Origin: Trichosporon coremiiforme
Taxonomy: Eukaryota > Basidiomycota > Tremellomycetes > Trichosporonales > Trichosporonaceae
Direction of reading: 5' to 3'
Assembly (NCBI GenBank): GCA_039545355.1
Contig: BCJJ01000007.1
Span: 806,001-870,000 of the forward strand
DNA length: 64,000 bases
Below, in pieces: positions 54,080 through 64,000 of the stretch (positions are counted from its first letter, which is position 1; each line of letters begins with the position of its first letter). Position numbers and translations under genes: made by a program. The notes under the pieces are model-generated. The model ran no database searches. It was not told the origin of the DNA and was given only the letters and a program-made list of their open reading frames with translations.

Positions 54080-56787
54080 ATGTCTCGTCGCAAGGCTTTC
54101 GACACTTCGCTTTCCGGAGGCAGGGGAAAGGCCCCCCAGTCCAACTCCAGCAACAACGCCAACCCCAACGCCAAGGGGAAGGGCAAATCCCCTGCGACTA
54201 CCCCCGACTCCGACAATGCTGTCGTTGCTCAACGCTCCACCCCCACTACGATTGCGGCTCCACCGGCGGAGCTCGATGATGCGTCTCAGTGTTTCATTTG
54301 TGCCGAGCCCATCACCTATTGGGCTGTCGGACAATGTAACCACCGCGTTTGCCAGTGAGCTGATGGAGCCTCTGAAGAAGCTGACAGTCAGCGTGTGTGC
54401 CATTCGTTTGCGCGTATTCTACAAGGTCTTGGAGTGTGCATACTGCAAGCAGATGTGTCCGTCCTTGCTCTTCTCAAAGTCACCTGAGACTGAGTTTCCG
54501 GATGGTCCTTTCCGCAAGCCTACTGCCCCTGCGACGATCGAACGGGCGCAAGCTGAGGCTAGCAAGCCGGAGAATAAGGGCAAGAAGTGGTACTCGGGTC
54601 TCATCCTCCCGGGCACGCTAGACCTGAAGCAGTTCCCGTACTCCGACGAGAAGCTGGGTGTGGCGTTCGAGGACGAGGAAGTCGTGAGTACAGAGTTATG
54701 GCTTCAAGGTCGACAAGCTAACTCTCCAGATGGAAGCGTCCCTTCTTCTGCTCCGCTTCAACTGTCCTTACCCCGATTGTGCCCATATGGCCAACGGCTG
54801 GCCGGCGCTGGAGAAGCACACGCTCGCTGAACACGGCCTCGTGTTTTGTAAGCTGTGCACGCGTCAGCTGTCGCGATTCTCGCACGAGCAGGTGCTCTAC
54901 CCCCCTCATCTTCTCGCTCTGCACGACCCATCGCGTCTGCATCGTGGTCAGAAGCCGCCCCGACCCCGGTCGGAAAAGGAGCAGGAGCTCGTCAAGTCGT
55001 GGGAGGCGCCACACCCCATGTGCGAGGTAAGCTATATGCTGGGTGCCGCAGCTGACAACTCAGTTCTGTCACGAGGCGTTCTTTGGAACAGATGAGCTGT
55101 TCAAGCACATGCGCGAGAGGCACGAGGAGTGCTTCGTGTGCAAGGGACTCGGACAGCGTGATGTCTAGTGGGTATACAGAAGGAACTGCTGCTAACCCGT
55201 CAGCTTCCAGAACTACAACAAGCTGGAGACGCATTTCAAGTGAGTTACGAACCTTGGTCCTGTAACTGACATCAGCCGCGACCACTTCCCGTGCAAGAAC
55301 CCGATCTGTATCGAGAAGAAGTTTCAGGTGTTCGGCAGCCCGCTCGACCTGCAGGCGCACATGATGGAGGAGCACGGCGAGAACATGACTGCGCGTGACA
55401 AGGCGCAAGCGCGCCACATCCCCATTGACTTCAGCTCACGCGCCGAGTCCAGCTCCGCCGCTAGGAGCGGTGGCCGCGGATTCACACTCTCTGGAGCCCA
55501 GCAGCTCGCCGCCCCACCCATGGACGAGCGTCAGCAGGCGCAGCAGCGTCGCCAGATTCAGACCGACCGCCAGGAGGAGGGACGCCGTCGCAAGGCGTTC
55601 GTCACCGGCCTCACCGACGGCAGCGGTGGCCGCGATACCTCCGGCTCCGGTTCCGGCAGGCAAAGCCCTCAGGAGTCTGCCAGCGGCTTCGCCACGCCCC
55701 GCGACGACGTTGATGATGCGACTGTAGCGTGAGTTACTGCTCCTTGTTTGGAAACTGACAACCAGGCGCCACGCCGCCCTCCTCGCCCGCGTTGGCATGC
55801 TCGTCGGCGACTCGCAGACCAAGCTCGCCTCGTTCCGCTCCGCTGTGCGCCAGTTCAAGAACAACGAGTCGTCCGCCAAAGACATGGTCGATACGGTCTA
55901 CCACGTGCTTGACGAGGACGTCACGGCCACGTCCGGAGTGGTCCGCGAGATTGCGAAGCTGTTCGACGGTGACGACGAGCGGGAAAAGCAGCAGGCGATC
56001 ATCGCTTCACTGAGCAATTTCCGCGTTGAGGTGAGTTATTGGACGAACGGTCTTGAGCTAACGTCAGCAAGAAGAGTCCTTCCCGGCCCTTGGTGGCGCG
56101 CCTGGCGGCGTTGGTGGCAACTGGGCGGGCGTGTCCTCTGGCCGCATCCTGTCCGCCAAGCGTGCAACGCACACCGGGCGCGGCAGCGCGAACAGCCGTG
56201 GAATCTGGGACCGTGTCGAGGCTGCTGCTGGTTCCCAGCCCCGTGCTACTGTCGGTCTGAATGGCCGCCGGGTGCCCGGAGCAGGTGGTGACGCCTTCCC
56301 CTCTCTCGGCGCCGCTGGTCCCTCAAAGCCGGCCGCTCACTCGACGCCGTGGGCTTCCGGCGGTGCTGGCTCGTCCAGCCGCGCCCCGCCCGCGCTCGTC
56401 CCGCAGATCCGCTCGGTCAACTATGCCACCGGTCCGGTCGCTTCGCGCCCGAAACAGATCAACGCCAGCTCGTTCCCGAGCTTACCCTCGTCTCAGTCCG
56501 CGAAGAATGCGGCTGCTGAGCGTGCAGCTCTGTTTAGTAAACCGACTGCGCGACAGGAGTCGATCGCCCGTATCCGCGGCACGGCGGCCAAGCCCCCGCC
56601 CACTAATAGCTGGGGTGGTAGCGGAAGTGCTACGCCAACCAATGCTGGCGGCAGCTCGTCAAGCAGTGCGGTCAACGGCGCGACCCAGGCGTTGGACGAG
56701 CTCAGCGTTGATGAGCCCCAGCCCAAGTCGAAGAAGAAGGGCAAGCAGAAGCAGCTGCTGTTCAGCGTCAGCGCGAGCGGCAAGTAA
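54080..56787 (+). CDS. HEL2: E3 ubiquitin ligase Hel2/ZNF598
   Basis: Eight exons: 54080-54354, 54392-54683, 54730-55026, 55064-55167, 55204-55239, 55276-55728, 55766-56030 and 56068-56787. Six of seven introns are 36-37 nt and one is 46; 813 residues. A RING finger lies at 71 to about 110: CFICAEPITYWAVGQCNHRVC, then HVC and ECAYC, with the first intron inside it. C2H2-type zinc fingers follow (FNCPYPDCAHM, VFCKLCTRQL, CHEAFFGTDELFKHMRERHE, CVCK-like FVCKGLG, FPCKNPIC). The C-terminal half is Ser/Gly/Ala-rich, with FPALGG and FPSLG repeats and a Lys-rich end (SKKKGKQKQ). Hel2/ZNF598 senses collided ribosomes and ubiquitinates small-subunit proteins to start ribosome quality control. The five-fold intron style is very uniform. 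Start ATG follows a 40-bp pyrimidine-rich leader. Confidence 0.95.
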
Positions 56788-56890
56788 ACAGCAGCAGCAG
56801 CATCAACAATAGATCAAGGATAAAATTCATAGAAAGGTGATTTTTATCGTCACGGATGGATGCTAGTCTAGGTCTATTACACTACACTCT

Positions 56891-57889
56891 CTAGTTCTTG
56901 AGGCTGCTGCTCTCGGCAATGACCTGCTCGGTGCTCTTGCCTCCCTCGACGACCTCCTGAACCTTCTGCTGGACGAGGGAGAAGTCCTTGAAGTCGACGT
57001 GGGGGATGTTCTCGCGCTCGCAGAACTTCTGCAGGTCCGACTCGCCGGAGGGGCCGACCTTGGTGAAGAGGAGGTCGGCGTGGCGCGCGGCCGACAGGTC
57101 CGAGACACCGTCGCCGGCGAAGAAGATCGTCGGCCGGTGCTCGAGGGAGCGGTACGGCTCGATCGAACGAGACTTGTCGTGGCCGAAACCAGACTCGGGG
57201 TGGCGCCACACAATCTCCCACGACGTGCCCTTCTGCTCCGGGTCGAGGTACTTGACGTCGTTGGAGATAATCTCAATGTTCTTGGCGTCGTCGCCGAGCA
57301 GGTGCTCGAGCACGGCGTAGATCGTCGGCTGCATGCCAGACGACACGATGATGAAGGGGATGTTCTGGCTGCGGAGGTAGGCGTAGAAATTCTTGAAGCC
57401 GGGGTCGAGAGTGATGTCTGCGGAAGTTAGTGGCGGAGTTGCGCAATGGGGGACGGCCAAGGGGTGGGCATGGAGTCCTGGGCAGAAGCTGCCTACTCAC
57501 TCTCGCTGAGCACCTTCTTGCACTCGTCAAAGGGGATCGTGACACTGTTGAGCATCTCGCGGAACGTGTCGCGGAAGTTCTTGTCGCCGGTCAGGACGTC
57601 GTGGTTGAGCGCCTTGCGGCCCTCGACGCCCATGCCATAGTTGTCGGTCAGGAAGTCGTTCGAGTCGCGGTCCGTGATCGTTCCGTCCTGTCTGTCAGCG
57701 CTTCACACAGCGTACTGGAACTAGTGGCTTCGTCGCAAACGTGTCCGGCATGTTCTCGGCGAGAATTCCCCGAGGTTCGGACCCGTTCCGGCTCAAGTGC
57801 CACTGCAAGCAAGAAATCCAACGTACCCAGTCAGACAGGAAGATGTACTTTGCGTCCTTGTGGAGCTGGGGCTGGGGGAGGCCGGACAT
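56891..57889 (-). CDS. HAD-superfamily phosphatase (YNL010W-like)
   Basis: Three exons, 57889-57827, 57687-57501 and 57417-56891, with introns of 139 and 83 nt; 258 residues. Catalytic motif I is D20-W-D22-G-T, split exactly by intron 1 between W21 and D22; this confirms the splice. Motif II is in FIIVSSGMQP. The C-terminal motif is IFFAGDGVSDLSAARHADLL. The fold and length match the small phosphatases related to yeast YNL010W and the MtnX/PHOSPHO group, which hydrolyse small phosphomonoesters; the substrate is not identifiable. It is soluble with no targeting signal. It is tail-to-tail with Hel2, with 103 bp between stops, and divergent from the WD40 gene. Confidence 0.92.
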
Positions 57890-58631
57890 GGTTGTTTTTG
57901 TTGTTGTAGAGCGATGGAGAAGTTGGCTGACTTGAAAGGGCCCTTTTCAAATCGCAGTCGTTGCCGCCGGCCCGAGCGGACAGTCGCTCGCCGACGCGCT
58001 CAGAAGTCTGCGGACTCATGCCGCGGCCTACCGGCCAAGCGGCGGCATATCGGCCCTCCCACCCCCACGTGGAGGCGTAGAGGCGTCCTTAGTCGCGCAG
58101 GCACGCAGCAGGTACACCCGCAACAACCCCGAGGCGAGTATGCATAGGAGAAGGAGGGAACGAGTCGCCGCGCGGCGATGGAGGGGTCTGGCCACCGCAA
58201 GGGCAGCATAGAGGTTCTGTGACAACAACGTTCAACGGAGCTCCATCGCCCCGCAGCTTGTGCTTCTCTTGCCTATTGATCGGACGTCTCACTTTTACCG
58301 AAACCCAGGATCTCCAGGAACCATCGAAGCGGTGGCTCACCACGCCGCAGAAGACTGCGCGCGAGAGTCCACACCACCACTGTTCTACCACGCATGCTAC
58401 ACACTCACTCTTCAAGCTTGCACATTCTTCCCACACGCACGCAGCGACTGATGAACGACGTTTATCAGAAGCATGTGAAGCAAACGGCAAACCAGGGAGT
58501 ACGAAGCCGCCATCGTTGAGAAAAGTGGAGGTGACGCAGGGACACGTGCGTGCCATGCGCCCTGGAGCTTGAATGACGATGGTCGAACCTTTCAGTGGCC
58601 AAGACTCTTCTGCTCCTCATCTGCAATTATC
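57890..58631. promoter_or_regulatory. Divergent promoter, phosphatase/WD40
   Basis: 742 bp between two divergent starts. No additional gene is supported. Confidence 0.5.
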
Positions 58632-61103
58632 ATGAACTCGGCAGCGGGCCCCTCCTCGCCGAGTCGGAATGGCGGAGATCAGACGTGAGTACGTGCTGGA
58701 GGTTGTGTTCTCAGGTACCGAGGCGGGGGAGCCGTAGAGCTACCTGCGGGCCCCAACGCCTTGAGAAAGATCGCTGTCACAGTGAACTGAGATACCGGGC
58801 ATCGACTAGCAGCGTTCGGGCTGCTCTGAGCTCGCATTGAGGGAGAAACTACCAGTGTCAGCTTCGATACTCGGGAAATTATTTAGCTGACAGCAGTTTG
58901 AGCCCTCGGCAACGGGAAAAAGCTCCTGTTTCCCCCGATACCATCAATCTTCCACCGAACGCCAATCATGTGAGTGCGGAGCGGAGTGTAGTCATTGGTG
59001 CCTGGCAGTGTGCTACTGGAACCGACGATAGCTCTGGCATGCGCTGATCTGCACAACAATCGCCTTCGCTGTGGTGGTGGCCTGTCGGGCGGGAAAGCAG
59101 GCGCTGGCGATGCCCTTATCACACAGATAAGCTGACCGACAGGAGATCACGCTTCTGATTTCGGAATACCTCTCTTCTCGTCACCCCCGACTCGCCGATG
59201 TTCTCGCCGCCGAAGTCGGCCCTGCTCGCGACCACGCTGTCACGAATGAGATTGAGGGTGTCGAGAGAGCCATCCTGGGTGAGCCCGGAAGCGGGTCGCA
59301 AATATCTGACGTCAGATGGTGATTTTGGAGCGCTCGAAAGCCTGCTCGCCGGTCCTGGGCTACTAGGTCCGCAGACACTGAAAGCGTTCCTGTACATGTG
59401 CTACAGGCAGCAGTTCCTCGAGTACATTGACAACCGTGAGTTGGTCTATGCCATGGGCTAACTCCCAGGCGAATCGCAGAAGGCGTTCAACCTGCTGCAG
59501 AAGCGACTGAAGCCGCTGGAGCACTATCAGCCGGTCCCGTACGACTTCTACAGCCTGGCGTATCTGACCTCTGCGTCAACGGTGCACGACGCTCCGGGAT
59601 TACGAGACTGGGCCGGAGCTGGTCCGGAACGCGAGAAGCTCGTGGCCATGTGGCGGGAGTTAACGGACGGGGCGCAGCGGGGTGCGGCCGCGTTCGGCGA
59701 TGCCGCAGCGGCCTCAAGCCGAGTGCCGAAGGACCGGCTGCTCACGCTGATCAAGCAGGCTTGTGCTTGGGAAGTCACAGCCGCGAATCCGAATACGAAG
59801 GGGCCGATCAATATCGAGACGCTCTTCGTTGACTACACGAGTCCCGAGATTCCGAGCCGCCTCAAACTCATGGTTCGCGGGCACCGGGCCAATGTGAAAT
59901 GCGTCGACTTCGTGGGCGACACGATGGGAGTCAGCGGGTCCAGGTGAGCTGGTCCGGGAATGTTGAGCTGACAGCAGTGACTCGACGTTGCGCATTTTTT
60001 CGACGGTAGACGGGTCGACGCACCATGTGCTGAAGGGTCACACCTCTCGACTGTGGGACTGCGCTACTTCGCCTGCGCAGTCGTACATTGCCTCCGGTTC
60101 GGGAGACGGCACAGTGCGCATTTGGACGCCTCATGATGGGCAGTGTCGCAGCGTGCTGGCCGGCGACGGCGGAGATATTTACGGTGTCTGCTGGCGGCCA
60201 GGACGGGAGGACAATGTCGTGGCGGCATGCTACGACAAGATTCTGCGCTCGTGGGACCTCGAGACGGGCAAGCTTATCCGGACGTTCTCGGGACACGCGC
60301 AGAGCACGCTCGCCGTTGCCTTCGACCCAACGGGCAAGATCATCGCCTCGGGAAGCAAGGACAAGCACATCCGTCTCTGGGACGCTGTCGGCGGCGTGTG
60401 CGTGCAGACCATGACTGCTCACTTAGGCGAGGTCACCAGCGTCCAGTTCGACCATGAGGGCAAGTACCTGCTTGCCGGGTGCAAGGACAACTCGAATCGG
60501 TTGTGGGATCTGCGAATGGTGAGATTCGCCTTCGAGCTTCGATAGCTCGCGAGACTTGGCTGACCCCAGCAACGCAACATCTACCGTTACACCGGACACC
60601 AGAACACGTCGAAGAACATCATCCGATGCCGCTTCGCGTCCCCCTCTTGCTCCCTCATCGCCAGCGGATCCGAGGACGGCATGGTGTACCTGTGGGAGCG
60701 CGAGGGCAGTGCTCCAGAGGAGAACATGCGAAGTCCCGCCTCGAACTCGAACTCGGGCGCATCGACGCCAGCCCAAGGCAGCCCGATGTTCTTCACGACC
60801 ACGACGGGCGTTCCGAACGCTACGAACACGTCGCTTTCGCGCACGTCCACCATTTCCGTGCCGAGTACAACAGTGCCCCGCGGACCGAGCGTGGCCAGCC
60901 CGAGCCGAAGCGCCGCCCACTACCCCCCAAGAGGCATCATGCAGGGTCCTGCCCTCCCGAAGTCTATGGCGCCGACGACGGTCAGGCCGCTCAAGGTGCT
61001 CGCTGGCCATGGCGCCGGCGCAGTGTACGATGTGCGCTCGCACGCGGGCACACTGCTCAGCGCAGGCGAGGACGGCGCGGTGGGTGTCTGGGCCGACGAG
61101 TAG
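58632..61103 (+). CDS. LisH/CTLH WD40 protein, WDR26/Gid7-like
   Basis: Seven exons: 58632-58684, 58897-58969, 59143-59278, 59316-59435, 59469-59943, 59978-60518 and 60570-61103; 643 residues. The first two exons encode a disordered Ser/Pro start (MNSAAGPSSPSRNGGDQ). EITLLISEYLSSRHPRLADVL is LisH-like and FLEYIDNRESQKAFNLLQ is CTLH-like. RVPKDRLLTLIKQACAWE matches the segment before the propeller in WDR26-type proteins. About seven WD repeats follow (RLWDCA, VRIWTP, LRSWDLETG, IRLWDAVGG, NRLWDLRM, VYLWER, VGVWADE), with a Ser/Thr-rich insert at about 505-590. WDR26/Gid7 is a substrate and scaffold subunit of the GID/CTLH ubiquitin ligase. A SMU1-like identity is the main alternative; I favour WDR26/Gid7 moderately. 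Confidence 0.85.
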
Positions 61104-64000
61104 GCGGGGCCATTGCCGACCGCTAGCCACAATTCCGAGAGGAGGGCGAGGCACGCCACAAGGAGCAGCAGTAGACAGCATAGCATGGGCATGAATTAGT
61201 GTGCAAGTACTTAATGCCGGCTTTGCCGGAACGTCCAGCTGCGGATGGTCCCTTCTACGAGTGCTAACCCTCGTCCTCGCAGCAGCACAATTGGTCAAAG
61301 GGTGCGACAAGGATGTGCAAGGATGTACAGAGGGAAGACGGACATATATGCATACTGCGACATACCGCAAAGACATTAGGCGGCCTACAGGTGGGTCATG
61401 TCAGTGCTGACCCACTTACAGAGGTCAGTCAGAGGCCATTCAGTGGGTACGGAACAATTCAAAGGCAACGCAGACGGGCACACGACGAGCCTTGTCTCAG
61501 AAGAGGAGTGCGAGCGCTCACCACGAACTTCCGACGGGCCAGAGTCAACAGGCCATACAAAGCCGTTCCTCCGTTGTTCCTCGGGGGACGACCGACCAGG
61601 CACTCGTCATGTCGCTTGGAAGTCGGAGCGTCGCATGAGTGGAGTCTGAGCTTCGGTCTGCGTAGCCCTAAGGAACGGCGACAGTGAGCGGCAGCCTGTG
61701 CCAGTGGAGAGCGCGTCTCCGCTGGCTGTAGACGCTGCGTCATAGGGAGCACAAGTAGGGACAGCACCAGGTGCGAGCGTGTCGAGGAGTGGGTCGCTCT
61801 CCAGTGTATATCCACCCGGAGTCACGATTGACCAGACAGTTGATCCTGGATTTCATAGATCCTGCTATATTAAAAACGACGAGTGACGCGCGCCAGAGCT
61901 CCTGTGTTGTTGTGCCCCGTTCCCCGGATCGTAGACCGGGCCGGCCTATCCGCGAGCGAGTACATGATTTGAAGCATGCAAGGAAAGTCTGCAGGAAGCA
62001 TGACCGATGAATACGGTTACAGGCGATAAACCTGCCCCCGATGGCGGTTTCAGTGGGCTTTCAGAGCTTCCACACTCGAGCTGGGCCGTCGGGCGGGCCA
62101 CTGCTCGATTAACGACGACGACGTGGGCATTTGTCTACCTGTAGCGTCTGCGTGTCGTGGGTGGAGCGACTGAATGGGTAATGTGGGGTCCTAGACTCGA
62201 CTCTCGAAGGTCGAAGACACGACCCGTCCCAATCGGGTATACCAAGAGCAGCAGGCGGCAAGAAGAGTGCAAAGCACGCCAGAGCCAGCATGCCAGCCTG
62301 CCAGCATCGAGATGAAGACTCCCGTTTCCGACGCCCATACGACGAGCCAGTTGGGAGGGTAGCCCGTCCCTCAAACGAGGCCATAACGTCATGCTCCTCC
62401 GGAACACCTTTGATCGACCGGCATGACCGAGCTTCTCCTTCTGCGACTCCGTCGTCCATTGCGCTCTCTCCAATCCAGCGATGTGGGGTGCGGAAGTCGG
62501 CATGCAAGGCCATGCTTCCGTGTGCCTGTAGACCTGCTCCCACACCTCTGACGGTTTCTTGGAAGCTGAGGTGTGCGTGGGCGCGGGTTGCGCGGCACAG
62601 CGACAGCGTCGAAGCGTCACAGGAGTGCGACGCGCGCGCGCATGGCCAGACGGCCATCCTTCTGCAAAACACAAAACGGCCGCCAGAACCGCTAGTTAGA
62701 CTCTGCGACAAGCGCTGCGACACACTTGCAACAGCGTTAGCTCCGTCAGACAGTGTCAGAGTTCCGCCAGCTTTCCGCCAACTGCAGAACGGTCTGATAG
62801 GCAGGCTGTCTCGCGCGATTGAGAGCAGTCAGACATCCGCAGCCTCTCCCGGAACCCAAACGCGAGCGCGTGCTAACTCTTGTCATGCTCTCATCAAACT
62901 GTGACCCACTTGTTTGTTTCGGTCGAGGTCGGGCGTTCCGCCGCGCCATCGCAGCGCCCCCAGGTGCAGCCCAGGTAAAGTCCAGGCCGTACCGGAAGAC
63001 CCGGAAGGCGACCCTGCGCAGCACCCGGTGCTCACCTCATCGTACCGTCAGTATCCGGGTCAGCACGCGGTCAGAGAATCAGAGGCGCAGAGACTTTGTG
63101 GAGTGATGGTGAAAACGCAAGGCTGGACTGCGCGCGTTAAGGTTCCGGAACAGGGACGCCCCAGGGCTGCGCAGGGTTTCGGAACGAGCAACCCTGGGCG
63201 AAATCGGCACTAAGGCGAGACACTGAGAGCGAGCGCGCCAGCTCGCCCAGCGCGAGGTACCGAGGTCTGCTGGTACGCTGGCCAGAGCGCTGGAGTGAGG
63301 CTACGGTGCACCAGCGGGAGCCAGGCCCATGCCCCGGAGTCGCGACACGCCAGAGCCGGCAAAGCCAGAGGTTACCGAGAGGAGCTCCAGACTTGAGGCT
63401 CCAAAACCTCCAGCCTCCAGGCGATGAACGCGGAGCTCGTGCAAATGAGCAAATGAACTGCTCGTGCGCGATCACTTACGGGATATGGGACATGGGTACA
63501 TGGGACAGCGACAGCATGACAGCAGTCGAGCATGAGCCAGCGCCCAGTGTTGTGACAATTCAAGGCCGGCAAGCAGCGAGGCATCCGAGGCATGCGGGCC
63601 CGCATCGTTCATCACCCACGAGCCCTTCTATCCAACAAAGCCTGCCGATGCAAAACAACACACCCGGCCCGCAGCCCACGACGCCTGCTTCACCGCCGCT
63701 ACGCCCTCCGCGCCCTCCGGTACGCCCGTTGCAACCGGTGGTGACGCCCACGATCCCACGACGAGGTACGGTCCGTCACCGTCGCGCCGTCGTCGCTGCC
63801 AGGAGACAGCGGAGGCTCAAACGTTCGGCGCTGTAGCCGCCGCGTACGTGCTCCCCCACGCTGCACTGCACCCAGGACGAGGTTTGGAGGTTCCCTTTGT
63901 CTGGAGTCGCCCCTTCATGCTTCAGCGTTCAGCGTGCTCAGCGTGCTGAGAGTGTCTGCGAGGACGATGGTACGTGGTGAAACTCTTCATTAGGAAATAA
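61104..64000. other. 2.9-kb terminal gap, no convincing gene
   Basis: Contains a hairpin at 61391-61415. At 63653-63776 an ATG opens a short Pro-rich stretch (MQNNTPGPQPTTPASPPLRP) followed by GTACGG, which could be the first exon of a gene continuing past the window, but the next exon is not visible. Other frames lack support. Confidence 0.4.
61391..61415. repeat. Hairpin-forming inverted repeat, 8-bp arms
   Basis: GTGGGTCA at 61391-61398 and TGACCCAC at 61408-61415 are perfect complements around a 9-base loop, 290 bp after the WD40 stop. Confidence 0.7.

Noticed and set aside
58967..58970. ATG followed by TGA at the end of WD40 exon 2
   Set aside because: Considered as the WD40 start, but ATG cannot be spliced in frame to the next exon; the upstream start at 58632 with two exons gives consistent phases.
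62109..62723. 204-codon minus-strand frame and overlapping frames in the last 2.9 kb
   Set aside because: No motif, no splice structure, mixed composition; several overlapping frames of equal length argue for chance.

Overview
The window is nuclear DNA of a GC-rich basidiomycete yeast, most likely a tremellomycete and probably of the Trichosporonales. Three things point there: dense short spliceosomal introns in most genes, a secreted protein with a CPL1-type cysteine module known from Cryptococcus relatives, and strongly GC3-biased codons. The bias produces many long antisense open frames that are not genes. I rebuilt 22 protein genes by joining exons by hand with GT-AG borders and checking that every junction keeps frame, plus one intron-containing tRNA gene. 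I see no transposon, CRISPR array, plasmid or virus feature.

Left part (1-27.8 kb), sparse and accessory-like: a secreted haem peroxidase with a Cys-rich tail (minus), an orphan 223-residue ORF, an AAAP amino-acid permease (minus), a short-chain dehydrogenase that lacks the catalytic Tyr, tRNA-Ile(AAU), a Bzz1-like F-BAR/C1/SH3 protein (minus), a secreted CFEM plus CPL1-type protein (minus), a Zn2Cys6 transcription factor (minus) and a small coiled-coil protein (minus). Gaps of 1-3 kb separate them.

Middle part (27.8-43 kb), dense: a bZIP factor with upstream ORFs, a dienelactone-hydrolase-family protein, a TMEM19/DUF92 membrane protein, ATP synthase subunit h, a CmcJ/AsaB-like oxygenase, TRAPPC11, an ankyrin protein and a DUF1275 membrane protein. 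Neighbours are mostly tail-to-tail with 90-220 bp between stops, or head-to-head over short shared promoters.

Right part (45.8-61 kb): a secreted polysaccharide-lyase-14-like protein, an unrecognised polytopic membrane protein, AP-2 alpha adaptin, the ribosome-quality-control ligase Hel2/ZNF598, a HAD phosphatase and a LisH/CTLH WD40 protein of the WDR26/Gid7 type. The last 2.9 kb shows no convincing gene.

Functionally the dense blocks carry housekeeping genes for vesicle traffic (TRAPPC11, AP-2 alpha, the Bzz1-like protein), translation and protein quality control (Hel2, WDR26/Gid7-like) and mitochondrial ATP synthesis. Three secreted proteins (peroxidase, CFEM/CPL1 protein, PL14-like protein) face the cell wall or environment. 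The most interesting signals are a cysteine module shared by the peroxidase and the CFEM protein, the Tyr-less dehydrogenase, a bZIP with hardly any zipper, and an intron style in which the branch site lies almost on the 3' splice site.
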